From CAVWDU01 sp963753815 (lineage in GTDB: Bacteria; Pseudomonadota; Gammaproteobacteria; Pseudomonadales; Halieaceae), in contig CAVWDU010000004.1 in the NCBI GenBank assembly GCA_963753815.1, forward strand, positions 372,001 through 436,000: a stretch of DNA of 64,000 nucleotides, written 5' to 3'. Shown piece by piece: positions 27,873 to 37,922 of this stretch. Position numbers and translations under genes: made by a program. The notes beneath the pieces were generated by a model, which ran no database searches, was not told the DNA's origin, and saw only the letters and a list, made by a program, of their open reading frames with translations. How positions within the stretch are numbered: the first letter of the stretch is position 1; each line of letters opens with the position of its first letter.

Positions 27873-30278
27873 ATGAATCAGTTGCGTTGGTTGGCTCTTG
27901 TTGCACTGCTCCTGCAGTCCGACTGGGCGGCGGCGAAGTGGTGGATCAACCGGTTCGAAATCTTCGACGGCTATCCGCGAACTTCCCCAAGCAGCAACAT
28001 GACGGAGCTGTACCAAAACGTCGATGGCGCCCTGGATGTGTCCGCAGAGGCGCGTTCGCCCCTGCCGGCGGACGCAACTGAACGCGAGGTGAAAGCCTAC
28101 CGCCGCGAAGTCGCACTGATGAAGCGCGAGGTGGAAACCTACCTCCACGAGATCGCGCTGTACCTGGAACGTAAAAAGTTCCCTCAGCCCGCTTACGATC
28201 CACCGGTAACCGGGTCCGACGGTTCCAAGGTATTGCGGGTGTACTACTACGATTTTCCGCCGGTGGATAACTGCAAAGGTGGCAAGAGCGACAATAAAAC
28301 ACCTGCGAAGTATTCCAGCCCGATTGGCGGCGGCCGGGCCTATATTGAAATCAACGCCGCGCAGTTTGCCACCAATGGCAAGCTGACACCAAAGAACTAC
28401 GCAGACCTTGCCCACGAGTTGTTTCACGCGGTACAGGCCGCCACGCAGACGGTACAGAAAGGACGCGGTAACCTGGGTGAGTGGATCGTCGAAGGGCAGG
28501 CGGAGGCTTTCGGTCATGATATGGCCCGCATCCTCAGAGGAGTTAAGCACAGCAATGATGTCAGCCGCTGGGGGCTTCGGCGTTACAATCAGCCACTCCA
28601 TGCGATAGACGATAGCGCCTGCGACAAACCGAAAGCGTACGGCAGGCAGCAGTCCTACCAGACCTCCTCATGGTGGCGTTACCTGGCAGAGCGGCACTAT
28701 CTCCGGCAGCAGCCGCTGAGCAGGGAGGCGGCCATGCCGGGGCCCGACCTGCCGCAGGGTTACGATACCGACTACAGCTATCTCGTGAACATGATGAAGG
28801 AGCCTGTCGGCGGCAAGGGCGCGGGCGCCGAACTCGATTGGCTCGATGGGGGGCTGCGGCGACAGTTCAAGCAGGGGCTGCGGCCCACATTTTCAGAGTT
28901 CCTCGGCGTCTTCGCAGACTATGGCAAGTACCGTCCCACGGGCAATCAACCTGCCACCGCGCGTGACTGGTTGGCCAGGGCCCTCACGATGAATACTGCT
29001 GGCAAACCGAATGATTGTGTCTTCACCCGGATTGACGCCAAAGCCCTGCGCGATGTGTGGGTGCCGGTAAAGCTTGCAGCCAACGCCGGCGCCTGTATCG
29101 AACTGGCCGTCGGTAGTACAGGGGGGCCGCAAGACTGGATTATTCAGAGCGAAGCGGGGTCGGTGGCCCTCACCCGCCAACTGGCAATGATCCTGGCGGG
29201 CGGGCAGCAATCCGTAACGTCTGCCCTGATCGACACGGGAACGGCTCAAAACCCGCCGGCCAGCTGGTTCTTCACCCTTGAGCCCGACCGCAATCACATC
29301 CTGGTGCTCTCCAATGTGGCCGAGACACCCTCACAAACCCAATCACAGGACATCAGGCTTCGCATCACCCTGGACGGCTACGACGGTCCGCAACCGGAAC
29401 GGCCGCCGCCGAAGCCAAGTGCCAGGCCGAATTCCGGGGAGGTAGCCCCCGGACCGCGGGGTGCCAATGAGGCCCGGGAACGCCGCCGCGCCGCGGCAGA
29501 GCCGGGCTATGATGGGCTGGATTCCGTCAGCTGGGAATACAAGCCGGGCGGACAGTGCGGCGAGGGCTGGCGTTTTTATTGCGTCGGCGGCGCGGTGATC
29601 AGCATGGGCCAGGCACCCGGCGGGGGTTTTCACGTGGTCAGCCCGGACGCTATGGGCGGGATGTTCACCGAAATGCTCGGCGTGGGCAAGCTCGATCTTG
29701 GTTACATCATGCGCTGGGAAGAGTATGTGGACGAAACCGCCTGGACAGCGGTGACACTGGCTGTTCCGGGAGTCGATTACGGGTTCACCGGTACGGTCAC
29801 GGATGCCATGATCACACTGGCCGGCTCGCGGACGAGAGCGGATCGCAGCTCCATGTCAGCGCGTCCGCAGAGCAAGTGGTCGCCCTGTGCCTACGGACCG
29901 CCCCGGGGCAGCGTGACGATTCTCGAGTTTTCCCGCACCCTGATCCGCGGGCGCTACGAGGCGCGCCTGCGAGAGCGACCCAAGCTTCGCCCTAACTACC
30001 GGGAGCGATGCCCGAAGCTGCCGGTCGCCCAGGTGATTTCCGGAGAGTTTGTTCTTGCCGCTCCCTGGCTGTACGACGATCGCCACGAGCCTGACACCAG
30101 CTGGGTGGAAGAAGACATTATCGGCGACCTCAACCAGATGGTACCGGCGGGGATGACGCTGCCGCCGGTAGAGCAGATGAAAGCATCGCCGCCGTCCCAG
30201 GCCGGTAATGGTGGCGGGCGGCGGAGGCAGCGGCGGCGCCGACCCGATGGATGCGCTGGAGCGGATCAAGCCCGATGA
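27873..30278 (+). CDS. Exported HEXXH-containing protein with frameshifted Cys-rich C-terminus
   Basis: A signal peptide (MNQLRWLALVALLL...AAA-KW) is followed by an unrecognised large protein. HELFH at 181-185 with a Glu at about 207 (GEWIVEGQAEAFGHD) is a gluzincin-type zinc site. Later regions are beta-rich with a proline-rich linker near residue 510. The frame ends at 30278 in an Arg-rich tail that looks wrong. Shifting by one base in the GGG at 30216-30218 gives a Gly-rich linker and a conserved-looking Cys-rich end (IKPDDCDCSCASQ ... APMLCLQVCAMQGVRCD) stopping at 30426. One extra G is the simplest explanation, so the intact gene was probably 27873-30426. The ribosome-binding site is weak. 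Confidence 0.7.
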   Translation: MNQLRWLALVALLLQSDWAAAKWWINRFEIFDGYPRTSPSSNMTELYQNVDGALDVSAEARSPLPADATEREVKAYRREVALMKREVETYLHEIALYLERKKFPQPAYDPPVTGSDGSKVLRVYYYDFPPVDNCKGGKSDNKTPAKYSSPIGGGRAYIEINAAQFATNGKLTPKNYADLAHELFHAVQAATQTVQKGRGNLGEWIVEGQAEAFGHDMARILRGVKHSNDVSRWGLRRYNQPLHAIDDSACDKPKAYGRQQSYQTSSWWRYLAERHYLRQQPLSREAAMPGPDLPQGYDTDYSYLVNMMKEPVGGKGAGAELDWLDGGLRRQFKQGLRPTFSEFLGVFADYGKYRPTGNQPATARDWLARALTMNTAGKPNDCVFTRIDAKALRDVWVPVKLAANAGACIELAVGSTGGPQDWIIQSEAGSVALTRQLAMILAGGQQSVTSALIDTGTAQNPPASWFFTLEPDRNHILVLSNVAETPSQTQSQDIRLRITLDGYDGPQPERPPPKPSARPNSGEVAPGPRGANEARERRRAAAEPGYDGLDSVSWEYKPGGQCGEGWRFYCVGGAVISMGQAPGGGFHVVSPDAMGGMFTEMLGVGKLDLGYIMRWEEYVDETAWTAVTLAVPGVDYGFTGTVTDAMITLAGSRTRADRSSMSARPQSKWSPCAYGPPRGSVTILEFSRTLIRGRYEARLRERPKLRPNYRERCPKLPVAQVISGEFVLAAPWLYDDRHEPDTSWVEEDIIGDLNQMVPAGMTLPPVEQMKASPPSQAGNGGGRRRQRRRRPDGCAGADQAR

Positions 30279-30504
30279 CTGTGACTGCAGTTGCGCCAGC
30301 CAGCGCCGCACCCGGCGGGCGGTTGAATCGATGATGGAGGGGGAGGTCAATATGATGGATCCAGCGCAGATGGCACCGATGCTCTGCCTGCAGGTCTGCG
30401 CCATGCAGGGGGTGAGGTGTGACTGATATTATGCTGGTGCGACAATACGCTGGCCCACGCACCTAATCGTCCGCCACGAGCGATCGAAGCGAGCACGTAT
30501 GCTG

Positions 30505-32299
30505 TTAGTCAGCCGGCGATAGCTCCGGATAGGGATTCTTGCCTCCGCCTGCGACCCAGGCGTCGAGTTCGCGTTCGAGCACCGGCAGCGGCACCGAACG
30601 CAGGCCGAGGATGACATCGTGGAAATAGCGCTGGTCGAAGGCGGTGCCGAGTGCCGTCTCCGCCTCGGCGCGCTTGCGGCGGATCAGCATCTCACCCAGT
30701 TTGTAGGCCAGCGCCTGCCCAGGCCATGAAATATAGCGGTCGACTTCGGTGACTACCTCGTGATTGGACAGCGCGGTGTGTTCGCGCAGGTAATCCTGTG
30801 CCCGCTCCCGGGTCCAGCCGAAGTGGTGGATACCGGTATCGATGACCAGGCGGCAGGCCCGCCACATCTCGTAGGAGAGGCGACCGAAGTTCTCGTACGG
30901 TGTTTCGTAAACCCCCATCGAGCGTGCCCAGCCATTCGGTGTACAGTCCCCAGCCCTCGCCGTAGCCGGAAAAGTAATTGTCGCGGCGGAACTCGGGGAT
31001 ATCCCCCGGCGCCTCGCGGGCGATGGCCGCCTGCAGCGCATGGCCCGGTGCGCATTCGTGCAGGGTGAGGGCGGGAAGGTTGTATAGCGGCCGCGAGGGC
31101 AGGTCATGGGTGTTCATCAGGCAACTGTCGAGCCCGCCGCGACCGCTGGTGTAAAAGGGTGCCAGGGCTTCCGGGACCGGCAGGATGGTGAAACGCCTGC
31201 GTGGGAGAAAGCCGATGACATCGCCGAGCTTGCCGTCCGCGCGCTTGGCCACGTACGCGGAGTAACTGAGCAGTTCCCGCCCGGTGCGGGCGTAGAATTG
31301 CGGGTCGTTGCGCAGAAACTCGAGGAAGGCAGCGAATTCACCATCGAAACCGGTCGCCTCGATCGTCGACAACATCTCCGAGCGGATACGGGCAACTTCG
31401 GCCAATCCCTGCTCATGGATGGCCTCCGGTGTCAGGTCGAGGGTTGTGAACCCGTGGATCTGCGCGCGGTAGAACGCCTCGCCATCCGGCAACTCGCTCG
31501 CCGCCAGGGTGGTTCGTGCGGAGGGCATGTACTCTTCCCGGAAAAACGTGAGAAGCCGGCGATAGGCGGGCACTACCGATTTGTCGATCGCCTCGGCGAC
31601 CTTGAGTTGCAGTGCTTCCCGGTCCGCCGGCGAAATGGAGGCGGGCATGTCCGTCATCGGTGTCCAGAACGGGTTCTTCCGTCCCGGTGCAAGGTAGGCC
31701 TCGATGGATGCCTCGCGACCGCGCAGGGTGATACGGGGTACGCTGTAGCCGCGTTGCAGGCCTGCCCTCATGTTGACGATGTGCTCGCCGAAGTAACGGT
31801 CGAGGTCGTGCAGCCTGGCCGCGTAGCGCCCGTAGGCCGCCAGGTCATCGAATCCGCCCAGACGGGGGTAAAGCCCCGTCCAGAAAAACGTATCCGAATT
31901 GAAAGGTGTTTCGTAGCTCCGGAAGCGAACCTCATCGGCCAGGGTCGCGACTATCTGGCGGAAAACATCGGCATTGATGCGGTCTTCCCTGTCCAGTTCT
32001 TCCCGGGGTATGTTGCTCAATGCCGCGAGCTTCTTTTCCCAGTAGTCGAGATGTGCGGATTGAGTTGCGGCATCGACGCGTGGCAGGTTTTCGCCATCCA
32101 CCCATTTCCCGTCGGGGTTCTTGATCTTGCCCTGTTGTTGCTGCCGCCAGGCGTATTCGCTCTCGTACAGGACGCGCAGCGTATCGGATGCACCGGTGGT
32201 TGCTGCGGTGGGCGCGGTCGGCTGGGCCCCGGCGAGGCTTGCGAAGGCGGCGCCGCATACGACGCAGGCAGTGAAAAGGGCGCGCGAGAGGCGGGTCAT
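30505..32299 (-). pseudogene. DUF885 family protein, interrupted by a frameshift
   Basis: Exported DUF885 protein (signal peptide MTRLSRALFTACVV...AGA-QP), a family with an HEXXH-like active site: here LHECAPGHALQ. The first frame runs from 32299 to about 30923 and ends ...GEGWGLYTEWLGT. The conserved continuation MGVYETPYENFGRLSYEMWRACRLVIDTG is in another frame and runs to 30505. Four bases (30919-30922) sit where family alignment expects one codon, so one extra base breaks the gene. Both halves are otherwise well conserved. Family members are putative peptidases or hydrolases of the periplasm or outer membrane. Read without correction, the first frame continues to 30692 with an unrelated tail. 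Confidence 0.8.
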
Positions 32300-32618
32300 G
32301 GCTTCGTTATCTCCAATTGGCGGGTGCGTCGATACTGCGGGAACTGCCGTGTCCCCAGGTCGTTTCCATGGGTGGCTGAACGAGATGGATGGTCTGGACG
32401 GCACGCCGCTGAACTAAAACGGGCACTATGACAGCATAAAGACGCGTCGATTGCCACCGGGTCCTGGCCGCCGCAGCTCACCGATCAGGCGGAATGGCGT
32501 TCAAGGTGTGTGCGTTTGCAGTGCCTGACGCGTTATCTGGTTTCTCGTCGGAGGAGACGAACACGCTGGGTGTGCGGGCGGGCTGTTGAGCCCGCAATTG
32601 CCATCACTCAGAGGTGGC
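32300..32618. other. Intergenic region between PilZ and DUF885 genes
   Basis: Both flanking genes point leftward. This 319-bp region holds the DUF885 promoter area and, at its right end, interspersed repeat copy 3. I see no RNA gene or convincing frame in the remainder. Confidence 0.45.
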
Positions 32619-32623
32619 CTAGA
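32580..32623 (+). repeat. Interspersed intergenic repeat, copy 3
   Basis: GGGCTGTTGAGCCCGCAATTGCCATCACTCAGAGGTGGCCTAG, a diverged copy that abuts the stop codon of the PilZ gene. The GCGGGC...GCCCGC segment just at its left end can form a hairpin, so it may also terminate transcription. Confidence 0.55.
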
Positions 32624-32987
32624 GGTCGTCGAGTGCCTTGCGCCAGCGCTGCAATTCCTGCGGTTCGCAATTCTGCAGGTCAATACCGATGAGCCACGAG
32701 GGCTGCCTGACTTCGTTGAGATGGCACCAGGCCACGCGGCCGGCAAGGCGGAAAGTCTCTTCTGTCAACGGAATGGTGATCTTCATTTTCAGTACCGTTT
32801 CCAGCCGGATCGGCTCATCTACCCCCACCTGGATGCCACCCGCCGACAGGTCCAGCGACTTGAAGGAGGCGATCAGGTCGATACTCTCCGATGTCTGGCT
32901 TGCAGGAATGTGCAGCCGCACGTCCGCTTCCGCGATGATGCGGGCGTAAGCTCTCGGTGTTATTTCGCGTTCAGCTTGGTGTGCCAA
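32619..32987 (-). CDS. PilZ domain protein
   Basis: A 122-residue single-domain PilZ protein, likely a cytoplasmic cyclic di-GMP receptor or adaptor. The N-terminal Arg-containing segment (ITPRAYARI) and the DLSAGGIQV motif (the D-x-S-x-x-G signature) are visible, followed by beta strands (KMKITIPL, FRLAGRVAWCH, WLIGIDL). The first part of the R-x-x-x-R motif is only approximate (PRAYAR), so binding is not assured. The start is TTG at 32987, with no strong Shine-Dalgarno. Confidence 0.75.
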   Translation of the reverse strand: MAHQAEREITPRAYARIIAEADVRLHIPASQTSESIDLIASFKSLDLSAGGIQVGVDEPIRLETVLKMKITIPLTEETFRLAGRVAWCHLNEVRQPSWLIGIDLQNCEPQELQRWRKALDDL

Positions 32988-33398
32988 AGTGATTGTACTC
33001 GCCTGTTGTTCCGCCCCTGAGATTACCCCGTTCTGTGATGTCTACGCGGGGTTTGTTTTGCGCCATGCGCCCTTATGATGCTGCCATAATCCAATCCTCG
33101 CGGGTACCGCCAGACAGGCTGATCGACATGACGGCCTGCAGATTCTGGAAGCTGGATCACAGTTTTACGGCCCTGCACGCGCGACACGCTAGACCAGGGA
33201 GACAACAAAGCGGGTTTGCTGGGTCACTCGTAGACGCGGGCACAGATGCCGCGAGCAAGAAGCCATGCCGGGCAGAGATGGCGACTGCTAGCCCGGGCTG
33301 TACTCGTGACGCCTCAGCGTGCAAAATCCTGACCTGACGGCTGAGGGCCGACTTCGCCACGGCGTGCCGCGACATTCACAGGACCCGGGATATCACCA
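32988..33398. other. Divergent intergenic region, nothing recognised
   Basis: 411 bp between the PilZ gene (minus) and the M2 peptidase gene (plus). Scattered short frames have no ribosome-binding sites. No tRNA, riboswitch or repeat family member was seen. It presumably contains both promoters. Confidence 0.4.
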
Positions 33399-35189
33399 AT
33401 GAAGCATCGCAGTTGTATCTTTTTGCTGGCCCTTGCTGCCAGCGTATGTCTAGCTGAGGCACCGCCTGTCGAGACGGCGGGTGAGTTTGTAGAGCGAATC
33501 AACGCCGAGTTGGAAGACCTGAGTATTGAAAGGGGCGCCACTCGCTGGGTCAGGGCGACTTACCTGACCCATGACACGGCTATCCTCGCCGCACGCTTCG
33601 GGGAAAAATACGCCGCCTGGCACAGCAAGTCTGTTGCCGATTCGCTGCGTTACGCGAACAGTGAGATGTCGCCCGCGACCGCCCGCTCGCTCGCCCTGTT
33701 GAAACTCGGGGCGTCGAACCCTGCACCGTCTGACGCCGAGAAACGCAAGGAACTCTCGGCTATCACCACGGCGATGCCCGGTGTCTACGGGGCCGGCAAG
33801 TATTGCCCGGCGGACGGGGATTGTCTCTCCGGTTCGGAGCTGGAAGAGTTGATGGCGACTACCCGGGATTATGATCAGTTGCTGGAGTACTGGCAGGGCT
33901 GGCGCGAGGTCAGCGTACCGATGCGTGACGAGTACAGCCGGTTCGTCGAGCTGGTGAATGAGGGCGCGGGAGAACTTGGTTTTGCCGATCTCGGGGAGAT
34001 GTGGCGCTCCGCGTACGACATGAGCCCGGACGCGTTTGAGAAGGAGACCGCCCGCCTGTGGAGCCAGGTCGAGCCGCTTTACGAGGCCTTGCACTGCCAC
34101 GTCAGGGCGGAACTGGCCGCGGAATACGGAGAGGACAAGGTCCCGTTGGGCGCCCCGATACCCGCACACCTGCTGGGGAACATGTGGGCCCAGACCTGGG
34201 ACCGGATTTATGACCTCGTCGAGCCCTATCCCGATGCTGCATCGCTGGATGTGACCCGCACGCTGGTGGAAAAAAACATGTCCGCCCGGGACATGGTCAG
34301 GTCCGCAGAAAGTTTTTACGTTTCGATGGGCCTTGAGCCTCTGCCCGAAACATTCTGGGAGCGCTCGCTGTTTACCAAACCACGGGACCGGGAGGTGCAG
34401 TGCCACGCCAGTGCCTGGGGTCTGGACCGCGGCAACGATTTGCGCATCAAAATGTGTATCAAGCAAACCTACGATGAACTCAAGGTGATCTATCACGAAC
34501 TGGGCCACAACTATTACCAACGTGCCTACCGGGACCAGACGGCACTCTTGCGCGGTGGTGCTCACGGCGGCTTTCACGAGGCCATTGGCGATACCATCGT
34601 ATTGTCCATGACTCCCGCATACCTTGAACAGGCCGGCCTGGTCGAGGATGCGTCTTCCTCGAGCGAGGCGGTTATCAATGACCAGATGAAGCGGGCGCTG
34701 AGGGGCATCGCTGTGCTGCCTTGGGCCAAATTGGTGGATGAATGGCGCTGGGGCGTTTTCTCGGGAGATATTTCCCCGGAGCAGTACAATGCCGGTTGGT
34801 GGGAACTGCGAGAGCGCTACCAGGGTGTGGCCGCGCCGCTGAAGCGCGACGAATCCCGGTTTGATCCGGGCGCGAAGTACCACATTCCCGGCAATGTCTC
34901 CTACACGCGGTACTTCCTCGCGCGCATCATGCAGTTCCAGTTCCTGGAGGCGCTTTGCGACGCCGCGGGATATCAAGGTCCGCTGCATGCCTGTTCGTTC
35001 CATGGCAGCAAGGAGGCCGGTGCAAAGCTGAATGCGATGCTCACTGCCGGGCGCAGTGAGCCCTGGCAGAACATACTTGAGAAGCTCACCGGCACCAGGA
35101 CGATGGACGCGGCGGCTATCATCCGCTACTTCGAGCCCTTGATGGGCTACCTGGCCGAACAGAACGCCGATCGACAGTGCGGCTGGTGA
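33399..35189 (+). CDS. M2-family peptidyl-dipeptidase (angiotensin-converting-enzyme-like)
   Basis: A 596-residue exported zinc peptidase. A signal peptide covers residues 1-19. The M2 zinc motif HELGH is at 366-370 with the third ligand Glu in GGFHEAIGDTI. Flanking signatures WSQVEPLYEALHCHVRAEL, HLLGNMWAQTWDRIYDLVEPYPDA and AKYHIPGNVSYTRYFLARIMQFQF are characteristic of bacterial ACE-like enzymes. The length fits a single-domain ACE homologue. It would trim dipeptides from peptide C-termini in the periplasm. It stands alone, about 180 bp before the next gene on the same strand. Confidence 0.95.
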   Translation: MKHRSCIFLLALAASVCLAEAPPVETAGEFVERINAELEDLSIERGATRWVRATYLTHDTAILAARFGEKYAAWHSKSVADSLRYANSEMSPATARSLALLKLGASNPAPSDAEKRKELSAITTAMPGVYGAGKYCPADGDCLSGSELEELMATTRDYDQLLEYWQGWREVSVPMRDEYSRFVELVNEGAGELGFADLGEMWRSAYDMSPDAFEKETARLWSQVEPLYEALHCHVRAELAAEYGEDKVPLGAPIPAHLLGNMWAQTWDRIYDLVEPYPDAASLDVTRTLVEKNMSARDMVRSAESFYVSMGLEPLPETFWERSLFTKPRDREVQCHASAWGLDRGNDLRIKMCIKQTYDELKVIYHELGHNYYQRAYRDQTALLRGGAHGGFHEAIGDTIVLSMTPAYLEQAGLVEDASSSSEAVINDQMKRALRGIAVLPWAKLVDEWRWGVFSGDISPEQYNAGWWELRERYQGVAAPLKRDESRFDPGAKYHIPGNVSYTRYFLARIMQFQFLEALCDAAGYQGPLHACSFHGSKEAGAKLNAMLTAGRSEPWQNILEKLTGTRTMDAAAIIRYFEPLMGYLAEQNADRQCGW

Positions 35190-35372
35190 TCCTAAAGATA
35201 GCGGCGGGCGGGAGGCGGCCTGACCTGTGTCCGCCGCCCCCATCGGCCACGCGGTCGCTCCAGGCTGCTCCTGCGCCGCTCCTGCGACGGGGCGAAACAA
35301 CTCTGCGATGAACTGACTGGCTACCGCGACCGCTGTGACCCACACTCCTGATTCCGCGTCGGGAGAATAAAG

Positions 35373-36860
35373 ATGAAAAAATTGATCGCTACCCTCCGTA
35401 TCCTGGTCCTCGGCGGCTTTGCAGCGACCGGGTTCGCCGAAGAGCCCAAAGAGCCCAAAAGCCTGTTGGACGAAATCCTCACCAGCATGACCGAAGCCTA
35501 CGGCGGCGAGGCCTTTGAAGGCATTCGCGCCTACCGCATTGCCGAGCGTTACATCGCGCCCGCCACCGGCCAGAGCTGGTCACCCTCATCGGTGGATATC
35601 GGTCGCATGAATCAGCTTTTCGTGCACGACCTGGAGAGTGGCGCCGTCTATTTTGAAAATTGGTTCCGTGGCCGCGGTGGTGTGTTTCCCAGCCTGATCC
35701 AGGTAGAAAGCGGCGAAGCCCGCAACATCAACCTGGTGGATGCCCGCTACGGTGAGGCCAATTCGGCGGACCCGTACCAGATTGCCGGGGGCACCATGCG
35801 CACCACCGATACGCTGCTGGCGCGCGAGTTGCTTGAGTCCCACGAGAGCGCCGAGTACCTCGGTGAGGAAACGTTCATGAACCGTCTGCACTATAAGGTA
35901 CGGTTCCCGTTTCCCTCGAGTCCCGACCTGACCGTTTTCATCGACACTGATCACGGCCTGATCCACCGTATGACGCGTGAGAACCCGCAGCTGGGACTGC
36001 TGGAGTATGTTTTTCTGGACCAAGAAACCCGCAACGGGATAACCCGGGCAACCCGCACTGATTTTTCGGTAGCGGGCGCGCCCAATCTCATCAGTGAGGG
36101 CCGGGTGATCGAGTTCAATCCGGAGCTGGACGCGGGACTGTTTGCGCTGCCCGGCGGGTTGACCCAGGAGGGTGATCGCACCGACACCTCCGTAATGATC
36201 GTCAATCGCCTGGGCGATCACGCTTACCACATCGGCCAGGGGAACGCGTACTCAATTTTCGTAGATACGGGGACGGAACTCATTGCCAGCGGCGGGTACG
36301 CCGGGCTGCGCGAGCGCCTGTCGAAGTACCGGGAGGAGTCCGGGAACTACCGCGCACTCGGCTACCTGGTGGTGTCACACCACCACAGTGATCATCTCGG
36401 TGGCCTGGGGGAAGCACTGGAGCTGGGAGCGACACTGGTGACCGTTGCAGGCAATCACGAGGCCATCGCGGAGGCCATCGCGGCTGCCGGTCACGGTGGT
36501 GCCGGCAACGGGCGGTTCCTGGACGTGCATGAGCGGCTCAGCTTCGGTACAGGCCAGCGTCGTGTGGAACTGTACGATGTGTCCACGATTCACTCTTACA
36601 GCAATTTATTGTTCTTCCTGCCCGGGGAACGGGTGCTGTTCATGGTAGACCATTTCGGCACGCCCTATGCGACAGGTGTTCCCACCGCGAACGAAAACAC
36701 CGTCAGTAGGGCCAAGGCCCTGGAAGGCCTGGATGGCGAAGTCAGCCGCATTGTCACCGCGCACGGCGCCAGGATTTTCAGCATGCGTGATTTCAAGCAG
36801 GCTGTCAGCGACTACCAGATGTTCGAATGCCCGCCGGGTCGGAAGCTCTGCCCGGGCTGA
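35373..36860 (+). CDS. Exported metallo-beta-lactamase-fold hydrolase
   Basis: A 495-residue protein with a signal peptide (1-22). The first half (about 30-270) is an unassigned beta-rich domain. The second half is a metallo-beta-lactamase fold with the zinc motif HHHSDHLGG beginning at 336, later His residues (GNHEA, STIHSYSNLLFFLPGERVLFMVDHFG), and TAHGA. Family reactions include hydrolysis of esters, lactones or sulfates; the substrate is not evident. GGGAGAA precedes the ATG. It may be transcribed with the M2 peptidase gene, but the 183-bp gap is long. Confidence 0.85.
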   Translation: MKKLIATLRILVLGGFAATGFAEEPKEPKSLLDEILTSMTEAYGGEAFEGIRAYRIAERYIAPATGQSWSPSSVDIGRMNQLFVHDLESGAVYFENWFRGRGGVFPSLIQVESGEARNINLVDARYGEANSADPYQIAGGTMRTTDTLLARELLESHESAEYLGEETFMNRLHYKVRFPFPSSPDLTVFIDTDHGLIHRMTRENPQLGLLEYVFLDQETRNGITRATRTDFSVAGAPNLISEGRVIEFNPELDAGLFALPGGLTQEGDRTDTSVMIVNRLGDHAYHIGQGNAYSIFVDTGTELIASGGYAGLRERLSKYREESGNYRALGYLVVSHHHSDHLGGLGEALELGATLVTVAGNHEAIAEAIAAAGHGGAGNGRFLDVHERLSFGTGQRRVELYDVSTIHSYSNLLFFLPGERVLFMVDHFGTPYATGVPTANENTVSRAKALEGLDGEVSRIVTAHGARIFSMRDFKQAVSDYQMFECPPGRKLCPG

Positions 36861-36897
36861 AGCGACGGGCGGCCGGTGTGTCTCCCTGCCTGGTCCG

Positions 36898-37632
36898 CTA
36901 TAACGTCTCGAAGACCCGGTAGGTGCGCGTGGGCACTTCCTTCATCCACTTCTGGTAGCCCACCGAATACTTCGCGCCCCTGCCTGGTGGCCAGGGGTCA
37001 TGAATGCGCAGGGTGGTGCCTCTGCCGCTGCTGTCGTTATCGCCCCGGATTCCCGTTGCCACGATCATGTGTCCGGCGGAACCTGCACCTGATGCATAGT
37101 CAGACGCGCTCCACAACATATCGAACATCAGTGGCCCGTGTTTCAGTGCCGCGCGCAGCGAGCTCACAGTCCATGACTGAGGCGCATTGCACCGCAATCC
37201 GTGTATCCGGCCGAATCGATTGCCGGCAGCCACCGCGGCACCGGTATCCGACTCATTGAAGAGTCCTGCCGTGAGCGAGTACATATTACCCGGTGTCTTC
37301 GAGGTCACACCCCCGATTGTGGTTCGGGTCATCATTGCCGTCGCGGCCGCCCAGCACGTGCTGGAATCCGGTTGTGAAATGAAGGGTACCGACTTGTGCA
37401 GTATCGGGGTGTAGGTCTCGTGTCCATACAGGGCGTGATAAGTGCAGGGGCCCATGTCGCCATCAGCGACCAGCCACTCGTTGCGCTGGAATTGCTTCAG
37501 CGCCCGGTCGGTTTTGGAACCGAACTTGCCGTCGTCATCCAGTGGTGGGCGCAGTTTAAGTTGATGGTTCAATTTTCGCTGCAGGTCGACGACGAGGTCG
37601 CCGCGCGAACCGGTTTTCAGAATAGGGAGCAT
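36898..37632 (-). CDS. Papain-like cysteine protease with peptidoglycan-binding domain
   Basis: A 244-residue protein. Residues 5-65 match a PGBD-like peptidoglycan-binding domain (GDLVVDLQRKLN, DDDGKFGSKTDRALKQFQ). Residues 75-244 match the AvrRpt2/C39-like papain-fold protease group, with Cys93 (CWAAATAMM), His188 (GHMIVATGI) and Asp212 (HDPWPPG) as the catalytic triad. No signal peptide is seen at the chosen start. The ATG at 37632 has GGAGGT upstream; a longer frame from 37719 lacks one. Export by a non-Sec route or action as a toxin-like effector is conceivable but unproven. Confidence 0.8.
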   Translation of the reverse strand: MLPILKTGSRGDLVVDLQRKLNHQLKLRPPLDDDGKFGSKTDRALKQFQRNEWLVADGDMGPCTYHALYGHETYTPILHKSVPFISQPDSSTCWAAATAMMTRTTIGGVTSKTPGNMYSLTAGLFNESDTGAAVAAGNRFGRIHGLRCNAPQSWTVSSLRAALKHGPLMFDMLWSASDYASGAGSAGHMIVATGIRGDNDSSGRGTTLRIHDPWPPGRGAKYSVGYQKWMKEVPTRTYRVFETL

Positions 37633-37922
37633 AGCGAAGTACCTCCATGTCACGCCCCGGGTTACCTGCGGGCGTAGCGTTACTATCCGTCGAGTAGCCG
37701 GGACAAGCAACCGGTTCACGTGTTTGTGGGGGTCGTTTTTAATTTGACTTTGGCACGATTAAATTGCCACCAGATCCCCGCGAACAGCTCGCCGAGTCGG
37801 AGCGCACATGCCCCCGGGTGGCTGGATTGCAGGTCGCGGTGGCTATATCGCGGCATGCGGCCGCGTGGGCTGCAGAGCGACTCGCGCTTGATCTGTCATG
37901 ATTGCAGGCACGTAACAAGGCC

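Noticed and set aside
33450..35345. A 631-codon frame opposite the M2 peptidase gene
   Set aside because: Antisense shadow caused by high third-position GC; the plus-strand gene has signal peptide and zinc motif.
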